DNA from: Hormiphora californensis
Taxonomy: Eukaryota > Ctenophora > Tentaculata > Cydippida > Pleurobrachiidae
Length of the DNA stretch: 64,000 nt
Direction of reading: 5' to 3'
Assembly (NCBI GenBank): GCA_020137815.1
Contig: CM035359.1
Coordinates: 544,243 to 608,242, forward strand
Numbering within the stretch: position 1 is the stretch's first letter; every line of letters begins with the position of its first letter. The translations under genes and the position numbers were made by a program. The notes beneath the pieces were generated by a model. The model saw nothing but the letters and a program-made list of their open reading frames with translations. It had not been told where the DNA came from and searched no databases. This document shows, in pieces, positions 46,501 through 63,796 of the stretch.

Positions 46501-47480
46501 CAGAAGGTCCGATTTTGGGGGGGTCTTCTGAGAGACATTTTGCTCCTACTCCAACCGTTTTTGCTGTACTTGCAAAAAACCAATTCTATGAAAAGGGGGA
46601 ACAACTCTATTCCAGTAGCCTGCTTCGGGCTGATTTCCTCCTTACTTGCTGATACCTTTTTCGCAATTACAGCAAAAACGGTTGGAGTAGGAGCAAAATG
46701 TCTCTCAGAAGACCCCCCCAAAATCGGACCTTCTGAATCGATTAAGCTTGGTCGCAGGTCTCTACGATCATCCGTTTTTGAGATACAGGGAATTTCCCTC
46801 TTTTTCAAAAAGATGGGTTTCACAAAACAAGCTCTGTACACCACATCTTTGGCGGGAAAGTTCCAAAATTTTTGGGCCACATAGATAATCGTTTTGAGCA
46901 ACTATTTCCAGATTTTCATCTTAAATGAAGCATGGGAACATTCTCAGCCAGCGTGTCAAAGAAGCAAAAAAGTAAACCGTTCTCATGGCCTGAAATAAGC
47001 TCCATTTCAAAAATCCTTCTTTGGGCTTATTTACCTTTATATTCTCTTCAAATTCCAAGAATTTAATGTTTCTATCTCAAAAAAAGTGGTCCTGAGGTTA
47101 AAAATTCCACCAAAAATTGAAAAAACGCCACTTTGAAAATAGGCTGTAGCAAAAATATGAATTCGACTTTAGGGCTAAAATTGCATATTTGAGGTCCATT
47201 TTGTATGGCCTAAACCCTGGTGAAGTCATTTGGTTGGGCACTCGATGATGAAAAACGCCAGGTGTACCCTTAACATTCAATTGGGTTTCATTCGAGCTTT
47301 TCCCTTATACCATTCTGATAGCGAATCAAAAAACAAAAGTTTTCTTTTCCCGCTCGTTACTTCTTACCATTTTTGGGGAGAACGTATGAGTTGAATGGCG
47401 GGCATTCGATAATGCTACCAACACATAATCCCTTATCCAGATCCTTTAGTATGGGTTTATCACGCGGACAGGCACATCTC
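37516..47480 (-). CDS. Ig-repeat / C-type lectin / sushi surface or secreted protein (5' end not found)
   Basis: Exons read on the minus strand with matching phases: 47368-47480, 45779-45933, 45489-45564, 45201-45289, 44934-45055, 44741-44854, 44520-44589, 44246-44380; then about 43745-43890 and 43224-43315 (these joins unresolved); then 43074-43145, 42776-42909, 38986-39077, 38575-38702, 38027-38188, 37794-37879 and 37516-37692 (stop). Ig signatures recur: L-F-C-S-V, Y-W-Y-W, D-A-G-F-Y-H-C; L-S-C-D-L, W-W-K-D-G, D-A-G-L-Y-E-C; F-Y-C-A-A; N-C-A-I-T, Y-W-L-K-N-G, D-M-G-V-Y-Q-C. The lectin part has S-W-I-G-L-N and F-V-C-A-R. Four Cys (Q-C-P, V-T-C, I-E-C, L-L-C) form a sushi domain. The C-terminus has no clear membrane anchor. 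The role is probably adhesion or recognition. The signal peptide exon lies upstream and was not identified. Confidence 0.75.
38195..38460. repeat. Purine-rich tandem repeat in a lectin intron
   Basis: Units of GTTAGTTAATCAAAAAGAGG plus a variable G run, about eight copies. Confidence 0.8.
39197..40683. mobile_element. 1.49-kb palindromic element in an intron
   Basis: The ends are CACGGTGTCCCTTAAGGAGG and its complement CCTCCTTAAGGGACACCGTG. The arms (39197 to about 39875, and about 40005 to 40683) are near-identical inverted copies around a centre of roughly 130 bases. The flanks TCTACCTA and CCTACCTC agree at 6 of 8 positions, a possible decayed 8-bp duplication. Small ORFs repeat once per arm and are not genes. 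It is unrelated in sequence to the TTAA palindromes. Confidence 0.8.
41049..41220. mobile_element. 172-bp pogo-like MITE nested in the larger element
   Basis: The ends are CAGTCGGACCCCGATTTACC and the exact complement GGTAAATCGGGGTCCGACTG, with TA on both sides. It is the same family as 1670-1840, with the better-preserved ends here. Confidence 0.85.
41290..42190. repeat. 63-bp satellite
   Basis: About 14 tandem units built on GATTCGGGGAAATTTCTCGC and GATTCGAGAAAATTTTCTCG joined by AGAAAATAC/GTAAGAAATTG. The period of 63 is divisible by three and creates an apparent 178-codon ORF. Each unit is itself partly palindromic (GAGAAAATTTTCTC). Confidence 0.9.
45655..45772. repeat. 14-bp repeat (GACATCATCATTAT)n
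   Basis: Eight units in an Ig-gene intron. Three units carry the variant GACGTCATCA, producing the CRE-like core TGACGTCA. Confidence 0.85.
45966..47269. mobile_element. 1.30-kb palindromic TTAA element, copy 2 (opposite centre orientation)
   Basis: The ends and arms match the element at 21510-22810, flanked by TTAA at 45962-45965 and 47270-47273. The unique centre (from about 46570 to 46670) is the reverse complement of the centre of copy 1, so the copies inserted in opposite orientation. It lies in an intron of the Ig/lectin gene. Confidence 0.9.
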
Positions 47481-48031
47481 CTGGGGGTGGAGAGTGATGG
47501 GGGTTAGTGATAGAGGGTTAGAGAGGGTAGGGAGGGTTAGAGAGGATGGGGAGGGGGAAATGGAAAGGATTACATAGAGGCGGGTTAGAGAGGGACTGGG
47601 AGCTGGAGGAGATGAGAATTAGTAAATATTGTGCTGATAGGGGGTATCAGTGATCGGCGTTCGACTGAACCGAGATAGGAAATAAAATAACGCTCAAGCT
47701 TTGGTCCACAGAATATTTTTGTGTTGTTTTTACAGTGTGAGAGAATGATTCGTAGAAACTTTTGATAATTGATTTGCCCAAATACAAAATTTTCCTGGGT
47801 CTATGGTCTGAGATCATTGATCTCTGAACTCTACCTAGTAAACTTCGATGGGTATTAGGTAGAGTACAGAGTTTACTATAAGAGTGACAACAAGAATAAA
47901 CCTGCATTCAATTATGATATAGGAAGCTAATGATATTTATATGTCGTAAGGAAGAAATACTCTCTTCTCCAGCTTCTCTCCTTTGAAACACAGTCTCCTT
48001 GCTGTTCATTTTAAATCAATATAACTACGCC
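47481..48031. other. Divergent intergenic region between Ig/lectin gene and DEAD-box gene
   Basis: Genes read away from both sides, so this interval probably holds both promoters and the missing first exon(s) of the Ig/lectin gene. No signal-peptide exon could be identified with confidence. G-rich GGGTTAGAGAGG repeats occur near 47480-47600. Confidence 0.4.
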
Positions 48032-50108
48032 ATGACTTGTAAATGCAGGTTAGTTGAGAAATCTAATTCATCTTGTCTCCAATAATGTTTCGTGATCCAA
48101 ATACTGACTGATTGTTCTTCCCAGGGCTTGTTTGAGTTACGACGGTAGCGACCCCTCTCGGTCCGAACCGGGTCCAGCATTTATAGATTGTCGGTACAGT
48201 AAGGCAACACTATACCGAGGAGCAACCGATAAAACCAAGCTGTTTAGTGAATCTAACAAATTGATTGCTAATTTCAAGGAATTATCTCTAGTCCCGAGCT
48301 TTGCCAACGAGCTTGATGGAATGCTGAAACGTCCAACACGAGTTCAACAACTTGGAATTCCTCTTCAGAAAAAAGGCGGTGATCTTGTTTTTTGTGCCCC
48401 AACTGGAACAGGAAAGACGGCCGCTTATCTGATCCCGATAATTGACAGGATTATAAAAGAAGAGATTCCCGCCGGACCTCCCACTTTTCTAATTATTTCT
48501 CCAACTAGAGAACTGGCTCGGCAGATCGAAGCAGAATTTAGACGTCTCTCCAACTCAGCTTTCAAATCAGTCGTTCTGACCAGTAAAACTAAGAGAAAGA
48601 AGTCTGAAACCAAGCTAAATAACTGCCATCTTCTAGTTGGCACACCCGGAAAACTTCACTCTATGCTTTGGAGCCCGGAGTTAAAAAGAGATTTCAATGT
48701 CTATTTTGTCGATGAAAAGAACAAGATTGCAAAGGAGGGATATGGTCCGGGCTATCTGGTCAGCTTGTTCGATTTTGATTTTAAAGAAAACGAGAGTCCT
48801 AAAAAACGCGATGTTGTTGACGTTCTGATGAAGGAGATGGAAGAATTGGTAAAAGATAAACAGACGCCAGGACCGCCATACTTCTATGTTGTCACAAAGA
48901 CAACTGAGCAAGCAGAAAGGATAAATAGTGATCTACAGTTCCGCTGGAAAAAGCAAAAAAGGGGAAATTTAGCCCGTGTGATTCCAAACACCGGACTTGT
49001 AAACAAGAGCTTCACTGTTATTGGTACCCTAAACGACTATCAAAGGATGTTGGCCAAACACAGGAAGGATGGACCTCTAAATCTGGAAAAGGTGAAAACG
49101 TTGGTTATCGACGAATTTGATCGAATGACGACCAGATCATTTCTATCTGACATCAAACTGTTTTTGGGTGATGTCGGAGTAAACACCCAGATAATAATGA
49201 CAAGTGCCACCTGGGGGAGAGAGGCTAAAAATTCAGCAAACGAAATCATGAGAGACGACTTCGAATGGCTGCAAATTGGAGACCATAACCTTCCCCAACA
49301 AGCTGTTGTACAGAGGTTTGAAAAGATGGATGACGAAAGAGCCAAGACTCACCGACTCAGAGAACTGATCATGGAACTTCTCCTCCCAAGAGCAAAGGCA
49401 TTCATCAAAAAACACGAGAAAGGATCGGAGCCCTGTCTTAAAGAATTCCTGCTGGCTGTGCTGAGTGACCAAGGAAATCAGTTCAATGACCTGAAGATCC
49501 TTGTGTTCTTTGAAACTCGAGAAAAAGCTAGAGAAATGGCTGGTTTTATCGCTGTCAAAATCTACAATCGATTGAAGGATCTCTACCGCGAAACTTACTC
49601 TACAACTGTTACGGCTCAGGAAGATCTAGAATTCGAAAAGGTTGCAGTTAGTTGTCTGAATAGCGATCTCGAAGGAATTGAAAGGGAGGCTCACTTCAAG
49701 GCATTCTCGGATGGGCTGTACTCGATTTTGTTTGCAACTAATGTGGCCGGTCGCGGAGTTGACCCACCACAAGTCACCCATGTCATAAACTATGACCTTC
49801 CTTCTACCAAGCACCTGGACGATACTGCTTTTGATGAATACATCCATAGAATCGGACGAACTGGTCGCCTTGGTAACCCTGGCGAGTCCATCTCATTCGT
49901 GCAGCCGGACAGGGATGCGGATATGGCAGCTGGCTTTAAGAACATTTTGGTAAATTCGGATCAGCCCGTTCCCGATTGGCTGTTGGAGTTAGAAATACAC
50001 GGAGTAAAAGGAAGAAAGAAATCCAGTGAACCTAGTCGATCACCGAGTGGTCCATCCTGGGATTACCAAAACGGTCCAAATGCTCTTGAGTTGTGGGGCC
50101 ATGAATAG
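48032..50108 (+). CDS. DEAD-box-family ATP-dependent RNA helicase (DEFD variant)
   Basis: Exon 1 is 48032-48048 (ATG ACT TGT AAA TGC AG), spliced at GTTAGT to exon 2, 48125-50108. The product is 666 residues. The start was chosen because exon 2 is open to its acceptor with no in-frame ATG near the front and the 17-base exon joins in phase. Motifs in order: Q-like T-R-V-Q-Q; I APTGTGKT (48399); Ia SPTRELARQ; Ib TPGKL; II V-I-D-E-F-D-R; III T-S-A-T; IV-like V-F-F-E-T-R-E; V A-T-N-V-A-G-R-G-V-D; VI HRIGRTGR. The segment between Ib and II is about 130 residues, much longer than usual, and motif II is DEFD in place of DEAD. The family remodels RNA or RNPs using ATP. Its short Cys-containing N-terminus gives no clear targeting. 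I cannot assign an orthologue. Confidence 0.9.
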
Positions 50109-50396
50109 CATGTTTGACAATGTATTTGCTTACTGCAGACGAGCGAGGGGATCAATTCAGACTGTGTAGATGCATGACCTATTACAATTAAAACAACAAT
50201 ATAGAGGCGATGAAACATTCAAATGTAGATGATGTTGTTTGTTAAAATACGAAGTAGTATTGCAGTATTCCCTTGTCTAGCCCATTCATGCACTGTATAA
50301 ACTCATTCCCACAGCCTCGTTCTGCTAACACCTGACAACTTTTTAAATCACATGCAGGGAAACAATCACCTAAAGAACATTATAATATTTACAACA

Positions 50397-51104
50397 TTAC
50401 TCTTTTCCGTGCCACTTTGCCAATGGACCATTAATGTGAAGGCCAGCCTTGTAAACATCGCTAGAGAAGTACTCACTAATTCCCTTCAGTCCCTCGACCT
50501 TGCTCATAAAAGCAGCCACCTTGGATTTACCCTTAAAGGGAGAAGGAAGGAACCTCCTAAGCTGGTCTAGAAACTCGTACACAAGAAAATCAACGTAACA
50601 TACGGTATCACCAACACAGAAGCCACCACCACTCAGCCACTCATCGAACATGGGGATTCTTTCCTCTAGACGTATTGTGAGTTGATTCTTTAGGAATTCG
50701 TGATCAAACAGCCCAGTTTCACTTCCTGGTCGGTGTCCGGGTATAGTCATAAAGGGATCGTAGCAAGTGTTGTTCATTCTGGTCTTGAGGTCAGATATCT
50801 CTTGCTCTATCATCTCGCACTTAACTAGCTCCTCCTCACATTTTGGCACGAGTCCAAACTTGCGTGCAAGGTACCTTAGAATGGCCAGGCTCTGGGTCAC
50901 ATAGGTTTCGCCGTCGACAAGGAAAGGTATGTTTGCAAACTTTAGTCCCGCAGTGTAACGAACCTCATTACGCCACTTTTGCATCCCCTCCTTAGACAGA
51001 GGCAGTTTCTCGTACTCAAAGGGCTCTCCGACGTATTGTAGAAGGAGGTGGGATGGCTCAGCAAGTCCTCGGATGTTATCCCAGTAGACCAACTTGACAG
51101 TCAT
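50397..51104 (-). CDS. Glutathione S-transferase, Mu-class-like
   Basis: A single 235-residue open frame in one exon. The ATG is at 51102-51104, preceded within five bases by a likely 3' splice site (TTTTAG), so the 5' UTR is probably spliced. The N-terminal thioredoxin fold has V-Y-W-D-N-I-R-G with the catalytic Tyr, N-I-P-F-L with the cis-Pro, and T-Q-S-L-A-I-L-R-Y for the glutathione gamma-glutamyl contact. The helical C-terminal half follows with F-V-G-D-T-equivalent F-C-V-G-D-T-V-C-Y-V-D-F. Length and motifs match Mu-class cytosolic GSTs (about 220 residues). It conjugates glutathione to electrophiles in the cytosol. An upstream run of in-frame codons from 51161 is probably intronic. Confidence 0.92.
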   Translation of the reverse strand: MTVKLVYWDNIRGLAEPSHLLLQYVGEPFEYEKLPLSKEGMQKWRNEVRYTAGLKFANIPFLVDGETYVTQSLAILRYLARKFGLVPKCEEELVKCEMIEQEISDLKTRMNNTCYDPFMTIPGHRPGSETGLFDHEFLKNQLTIRLEERIPMFDEWLSGGGFCVGDTVCYVDFLVYEFLDQLRRFLPSPFKGKSKVAAFMSKVEGLKGISEYFSSDVYKAGLHINGPLAKWHGKE

Positions 51105-51328
51105 ATTCGCTAAAACAGTGGTATTTAGACAAGTTATAAATGAGCAAGAGAACTCGTGCAAAGCAGTTTACATGGTGTGCAACGTGTCCAGAGATAGGGA
51201 GACCATTAAACCATTCCCAACTTGACAATCAAATTACGAAGCCACTGAAATTTTGATAAGAAACTTTATGGCGAGAAGAAGAACATGCAATCAATAAAGC
51301 CATGTCATGTTACAATGTCATGTTACAA

Positions 51329-54300
51329 TTATCTCCACTGGTTAGGTAAGTTCACCATCTGCATCTCGCTCCCCCTCAATTCTAATCCAAACATCTTCTC
51401 TGCACGTCTTCTAATTAACTCCTCCGCTTCCTTGTTCACCACGCTCTCCGCTCCAGATCTGTCCACTTCTTCTTTCGTTCACTGGATATGTACAAAGCAG
51501 ATACAGAGGCAATATGTGAGGCGGTAAAAAAGGTTGATTGGGAAGCTGTATTCGGTAAGTGCACCACGGAAGAGCTTCCTCGAGTATTCAGGGATATATT
51601 GTTCCAGATTGCTCAGATTCATGCACCTAGGAAGAAACCGAGAAGGGGGAGGCCAAAGCTTGTCAGAAAACTTTCTCGGAAAAAAAGAGCTGCGAAAGGG
51701 CGTCTCGCACTGCTCTTGGAGAAAAAGGATACTCCAATCAGTCAGATTGAAGCTCTCCAAAAGAGGATCGATGTGCTTTATGGGGAAATCCGGGATGCTA
51801 TCCTGGATGAGAATATAAAGCAGGAAAAACTGGCAGTTGAAAAGATCAAAACAAACGCCAAGTACTTCTACAGCTACGCTAAGCGTTTCGCTGGTGACAG
51901 CAACAGTATCTCGGCGTTAACTGGAGAATCTGGCGAATTGATCACTGATAAGAAAGAAATTGTGGAAGCTTTGTCTAGGCAATTCAAGGCTGTGTTCAGT
52001 GACCCGGAGGAAGCTGACTTAAACACAGGACACGATATCACAGTTTGCGAGTCAATAACACCTGGTGACAATGATGTTGACTTTACAGTGAAGGATATCC
52101 TAGATGCTATCAAGGAGATGAAACCGGATGCAGCTCCTGGTCCGGACGGAATACCGGCCATACTGCTGAAAAGCTGCGCTGAAGCGGTGGCACACCCACT
52201 GTACCTGATGTGGACTAGGTCGCTAGGGGAAGGTATTGTTCCATCATCGTCCAAGGTGTCGCTTGTCACCCCCCTCTACAAGAAGGGTAGCAGGTCCTCA
52301 GCTGCAAATTATCGCCCTGTCTCTCTGACCGATCATACCATTAAGGTCTTCGAGAGAGTCGTACGGAAAAAGCTAGTGAACCATTTTGAGAAAAATGAGC
52401 TTTTTAACGACATTCAACATGGATTTAGGCGTGGGAGAAGTTGCCTCACCCAGCTCCTAGATCACTTCGACAACATTCATAGTAATGCACTCGATGGCAT
52501 GGAAACTGACTCTGTGTACCTTGATTACGCTAAGGCGTTTGACCGAGTTGATCATAACATCTTGATTAGAAAGCTTAGAAGCTATAAGGTACATGAAGGT
52601 CTCGTGACATGGATCCAGTCTTTCCTGGAAGGAAGAGTGCAGAGAGTCACGGTGGATGGATGTCAGTCGGAGCCTGTACATGTTAAGAGCGGAGTTCCCC
52701 AAGGGTCAGTTTTGGGACCGATGCTCTTTTTAATATATCTGAATGATATCACAACGGTTGTGTCAGGAAGTACACTGCGGTGCTTTGCAGATGACACGCG
52801 AATCATGAAGAGTATTGGAGGAGAAATGGATATGAAAATACTCCAACGGGACCTGGATTCGGTTACCGAGTGGTCACTGAGAAATAACATGAAACTGCAT
52901 ACGGATAAGTTTGAATTCCTACTGCATGGCGTTTCACGTGACCATCTCATGCACCATCTCCCTTTTACTGCTGATATCTTGAGCTACAGCACTTCAGCAG
53001 GGCTGCTGAAACCTATGTCCTCGGTTAAGGATTTGGGCGTGCTTGTTCATTCTGATCTAACCTGGTCCGGTCACATCGCTACCATCGCCGAAAACGCTAA
53101 GAGGAAAGCAGCCTGGGTGTTTAGTGTGTTCAGGACCAGGGATAGAGAGGTTATGGTAACCCTCTACAAGAGCATGGTAAGAAGCCTGCTGGAATACTGC
53201 TGCCCTCTTTGGAATCCTACCAAGATCCAGGATATCCAGGTTTTAGAGGGGGTGCAACGCTCCTTCACCAGACGGATCTCTGAGTGCAAGGGGATGGATT
53301 ACTGGCAGAGACTGCAATACCTGGGCCTTAGCTCCCTGCAGCGCAGGAGAGAGAGATACTCCATTCTCCACATGTGGAAGATCATGCACGGCCTAGTCTC
53401 CAATGACCTCAAAATAAGGTTCACAACTGGAGGCCGACTTGGAGTTCGAGCTGTGGTTCCCAAATTGACCAAACCGTCCACTATGGCCAAACAGACAGCA
53501 TATGACGGATCCTTTGCTGTTATGGGACCACGACTATGGAACTGTTTACCTGCAAAACTTAATCAAATTGACGAGTTCCAGGTATTCAAAGTTCAGCTGT
53601 CAAGATACCTGACGTCGTTTTCGGACTGTCCCCCAGTTACGGGATATGTACGAAGCTCCAGGAACTCTATACTAGACATGAGACTGAACGACGGGGAGTT
53701 GCAAGCAAGCGATACCCCGGTCGGAGTGTAAACGGCGGCGAATCATCAGAAGTAACCAGAAGTAAGTAAGTAAACCTACTCCCCTTCTGGCTATCCTCTG
53801 ACAGGGCCTCCATGGCCACATCAGCCCATTGTGGGCCCAGGCCGATATGTGCTAGAAGATGGGTAATGAAGGCCTTTGGGTCCGCTAATAGAGACTCGTA
53901 GCTGTAGAATGGTAGGTCGGGTCTTGTGATGGCTTCACGAACAAATACCTGGGTCCTAACTAGAAACCCGTTCAGTATGAGCTTGGGCATTGAGTCAATA
54001 CCCTCCCTCTCATTCTCTTCGTGGAAACCCGGTCTATAAAACCCTGCATTTATTGAAATCTGTTTTGCAGCTACATACGGCATCTTCAAAAATCCAAAAG
54101 ACAGGCAAGATGAAACAGCCATAGGTTTTAAGGCCCGATACATGAACGCCTCCCTCACCCCCGGTAACACTTTGTGAATCATGGTCACGAGAATATAGGT
54201 ACCAAAGGCAGGCTTTATAAAGTATCTCTTGTCGGGGGATTTGGCTAGAAACAGGAGCACCGCACGGAGTTTATCCAACATGACTGGATCAGTTCGACAA

Positions 54301-54850
54301 CTGAGGATTTCTTATCACACGTGCTGAGATATCTAAGAGTGGTCCGGGCTCTGCTAAAACCTGACACTGCCCTGTTCTGTAGATCATGTTTGCGACTAAG
54401 GTAGATCCGCACCGGCCTAAATTGTGAAGAATGCCAGATATTCGAGCCGTTCCTCCTCCTCCCTATCTCTTATCATATCCAACCCTAGACCTATTGAGAT
54501 CTCTCTCAAGCTCCACATGTGTGCAACTTCTTCCCGATACACACCCAGGGAAACTTAATGACGTCATGGATATCCACCCCAGGGGTTGTTCTAGAAAACA
54601 CGAAGTGAGTTTCAGTGACACTAAACAGATGGACATCGTCCCGTTTCAGCCAACCCAAACCCCGTGTCTTTGTGTATCTGCGGAGGAACATGGCAAGGTT
54701 GTTGCCGCCTGTGTCCAATGGCGGGGGAGCAAAGTAGAGGACATCGTAGCAGGAGACAAGGTTGTGAGGCTCAGCAGGTGGGGGGTATAACAGGTTTAGG
54801 ATGGTTTGGAGGAATCCCATACAGTAGGATAGGAGCTTGTCGTAGAGCAT
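51329..54850 (-). pseudogene. Sulfotransferase-like P-loop gene split by a LINE and frame breaks
   Basis: Minus-strand homologous pieces: about 54420-54850 (Y-D-V-L-Y-F-A-P-P-P-L and later R-T-T-P-G); about 54310-54415 with the phosphosulfate-loop-like G-R-C-G-S-T-L; 53778-54305 with R-T-D-P-V, F-I-K-P-A-F-G-T, S-Y-E-S-L and E-D-S-Q-K-G; and a tail 51329-51478 ending at TAA. Joining 53778 to 51478 across the LINE restores one continuous frame (G-S|T-K-E-E), so the LINE entered the last exon. A one-base frame change near 54305 and an in-frame stop before the P-loop piece add to the damage, although one could hide a small intron. The loop and the overall order suggest a Golgi or cytosolic sulfotransferase-type protein; the family assignment is moderate. 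Confidence 0.5.
51479..53777 (+). mobile_element. 5'-truncated non-LTR retrotransposon (LINE, Jockey/CR1-like)
   Basis: One open frame runs from the element's 5' edge to 53731 (747 codons from ATG 51488). An N-terminal linker region is followed by a reverse transcriptase: P-D-A-A-P-G-P-D-G-I-P; P-L-Y-K-K-G; N-Y-R-P-V-S-L-T; Q-H-G-F-R-R-G-R-S; L-D-Y-A-K-A-F-D; S-G-V-P-Q-G-S-V-L-G-P; and the catalytic F-A-D-D. The typical C-terminal region after the RT (W-N-P-x-K, then L-Q-R-R-R-E-R-Y) is intact. The apurinic endonuclease is missing, which means 5' truncation. The 3' end is a short GTAA-repeat tail, not poly(A). The frame is uninterrupted, so insertion was recent. RT function is known for the family; the clade name is inferred from motifs. 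Confidence 0.9.
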
Positions 54851-55279
54851 TTCTAAAACTGTAGTTTGGGGTGGTGTTAAACTGTAGCAATTAATTGAAG
54901 GAGTTGAAATAGATACTACAATGTAAGTTTGTTAGCAAATACTCGTGACTGGGTGGGAGACAGACAGAGGTAACACGCAGATAAGTCCCATACATGGGTA
55001 GAGAAATGGCCACGTTGATGTTCATTTCTCTCCCTCTCCCTTCTTTTTTTGTTTATTTAACCAGAGAAATAAATCATCAGATTCTATTCTCGCCTCAATA
55101 ATTAGAAGTGCCCGCTCCAAGCTTGTTGTTCTTTGGGGAACCCAATAGGGACTGTAAGCGATTTGGCCGATATTATGGGTGTTCGTGAATGAGTGGTCCC
55201 GAGGTCCGAGGGGTGGTGAAACAACACTCAAACCAAATTGTCGCCCAGGGACCAGGGGGAACTAAATTTCAGAGATAAC
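54851..55279. other. Non-coding interval
   Basis: No exon with convincing splice sites or domain was found between the sulfotransferase-like relic and the next minus-strand gene. Confidence 0.35.
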
Positions 55280-61541
<6,262 letters not shown>

Positions 61542-61917
61542 CTGAAATAGAGAACAATGTAAAGGTAAATGGATATGATGTTGATCGACCAAATATATTT
61601 TGGCAGGAATTACTACTTCTCAATTTCTTGAATCTCCCTAGGGACTAGGGGGCCATAGATAGATATAAGGGGAAGATAGTGGTGAGATTTTGGAATGATA
61701 TGAACTGTGTACTGTGAAGAGAGTCTGTCATCACGGCATTTATTGGAAGCGTTGACGGACGCGTGTGCAACATACTTGAGCTTGGAACCAGAACTCTTAG
61801 ACAGATTAAATTTTGTAACATTGACAAAATTCAATTTAAATATATGTTGTGTGGACAGTGAATTTCAAATAATTGCAGTGTGGAAAGTCTGTTTTAGGAA
61901 ACATTGGAGATGAGGAT

Positions 61918-63105
61918 CGATGGACTATTGGGTACAGGGTAGAACATGTACAAAGGGACTATTGGGTACAGGGTAGAACACATGTGTAAAGGGACTATTG
62001 GGTACAGAGTAGAACATGTGTGTAAAGGGACTATTGGGTACAGGATAGAACATGTGTAAAGGGACTATTGGGTACAGGATAGAACATGTGTAAAGGGACT
62101 ATTGGGTACAGGGTAGAACACATGTGTAAAGGGACTATTGGGTACAGGGTAGAACACATGTGTAAAGGGACTATTGGGTACAGGGTAGAACACATGTGTA
62201 AAGGGACTATTGGGTACAGGGTAGAACACATGTGTAAAGGGACTATTGGGTACAGGGTAGAACACATGTGTAAAGGGACTATTGGGTACAGGGTAGAACA
62301 TGTGTAAAGGGACTATTGGGTACAGGGTAGAACACATGTGTAAAGGGACTATTGGGTACAGGGTAGAACATGTGTAAAGGGACTATTGGGTACAGGGTAG
62401 AACATGTGTAAAGGGACTATTGGGTACAGGGTAGAACATGTGTAAAGGGACTATTGGGTACAGGGTAGAACATGTGCAAAGGGACTATTGGGTACAGGGT
62501 AGAACATGTGTAAAGGGACTATTGGGTACAGGGTAGAACATGTGTAATAAGGGACTATTGGGTACAGGGTAGAACATGTGTAAAGGGACTATTGGGTACA
62601 GGGTAGAACATGTGTAAAGGGACTATTGGGTACAGGGTAGAACATGTGTAAAGGGACTATTGGGTACAGGGTAGAACATGTGTAAAGGGACTATTAGGTA
62701 CAGGGTAGAACATGTGTATAAAGGGACTAAAGGGTACAGGGTAGAACATGTGTAAAGGGACTATTGGGTACAGGGTAGAACACATGTGTAAAGGGACTAT
62801 TGGGTACAGGGTAGAACACATGTGTAAAGGGACTATTGGGTACAGGGTAGAACATGTGTAAAGGGACTATTGGGTACAGGGTAGAACACATGTGTAAAGG
62901 GACTATTGGGTACAGGGTAGAACATGTGTAAAGGGACTATTGGGTACAGGGTAGAACATGTGTAAAGGGACTATTGGGTACAGGGTAGAACATGTGTAAA
63001 GGGATTATTAGGTACAGGGTAGAACATGTGTATAAACTATAAAGGGACTAAAGGGTACAGGGTAGAACATGTGTAAAGGGACTATTGGGTACAGGGTAGA
63101 ACACA
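61918..63105. repeat. 33-36-bp minisatellite, left part
   Basis: More than 30 units of GGGACTATTGGGTACAGGGT followed by AGAACATGTGTAAA or AGAACACATGTGTAAA. The frames reading H-M-C-S-T-L-Y-P-I-V are artefacts of the period. The array continues at 63797. Confidence 0.95.
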
Positions 63106-63796
63106 CCCAGTGCCCCGATATTGCAAACCCGTGTAATTTTTTGAGCAAATATTTGCAGCCTGACTGATTTTTTGCAGCCTAAATAAAATAACCTCGACTG
63201 ATATTGCAGCCCGGGCTGCAGAAAACATAAATATGAAATATAAGCTTCCCCGAATCACATGTGTTTAATATCCCGTATTGGCTAACAGTGCTAATAAGGC
63301 GTCCCAGAATGGTGTCACATATCCATCCCCCTCATTAGAGTATGAAATTCGGTATTTCGGTGTCGAGACTCTTGCAGCCCGGCTGCAGAAAATTTCGAGG
63401 AAATTTTCCCATTCTGGGCTGCACGATGATTTTGCTAATTAGGCATCCCCTGTCAGGCCAATGCTCTAACAGGGCGTCCCAGAATGGTGTCACATATCCA
63501 TCCCCCTCATTAGAGTGTGAAATACATATGTATTTCGGTGTCGAGATTCTTGCAGCCCGGCTGCAGAAAATTTTGAGGAAATTTTCCCATTCTGGGCTGC
63601 ACGATGATTTTGCCCCGAAAATGGTACTTTTTTCTCTATTAGCCCAACTTCTACGATGCTGACGTACGTCGCGAGGTCGAGGCTGCGTAGCAGCCGAGAC
63701 CGAGCAAAAATTTGCAGCCTAGCGAATAGAATCTTGCAGCCTAGCTGAAGGCTTAGAAAAATATTTTTTTAGATTTCTGAAATTCGGGGCACTGGG
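63106..63796. mobile_element. 691-bp hAT-like element inserted in the minisatellite
   Basis: The ends are CCCAGTGCCCCGATA and ATTCGGGGCACTGGG, flanked by a perfect 8-bp duplication AGAACACA (63098-63105 and 63797-63804) that also matches the interrupted minisatellite unit. Internally a block of about 140 bases is duplicated (starting GCGTCCCAGAATGGTGTCAC at about 63299 and 63474). No transposase ORF is present. The CAGTG-type end and the 8-bp duplication fit hAT. Confidence 0.85.
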
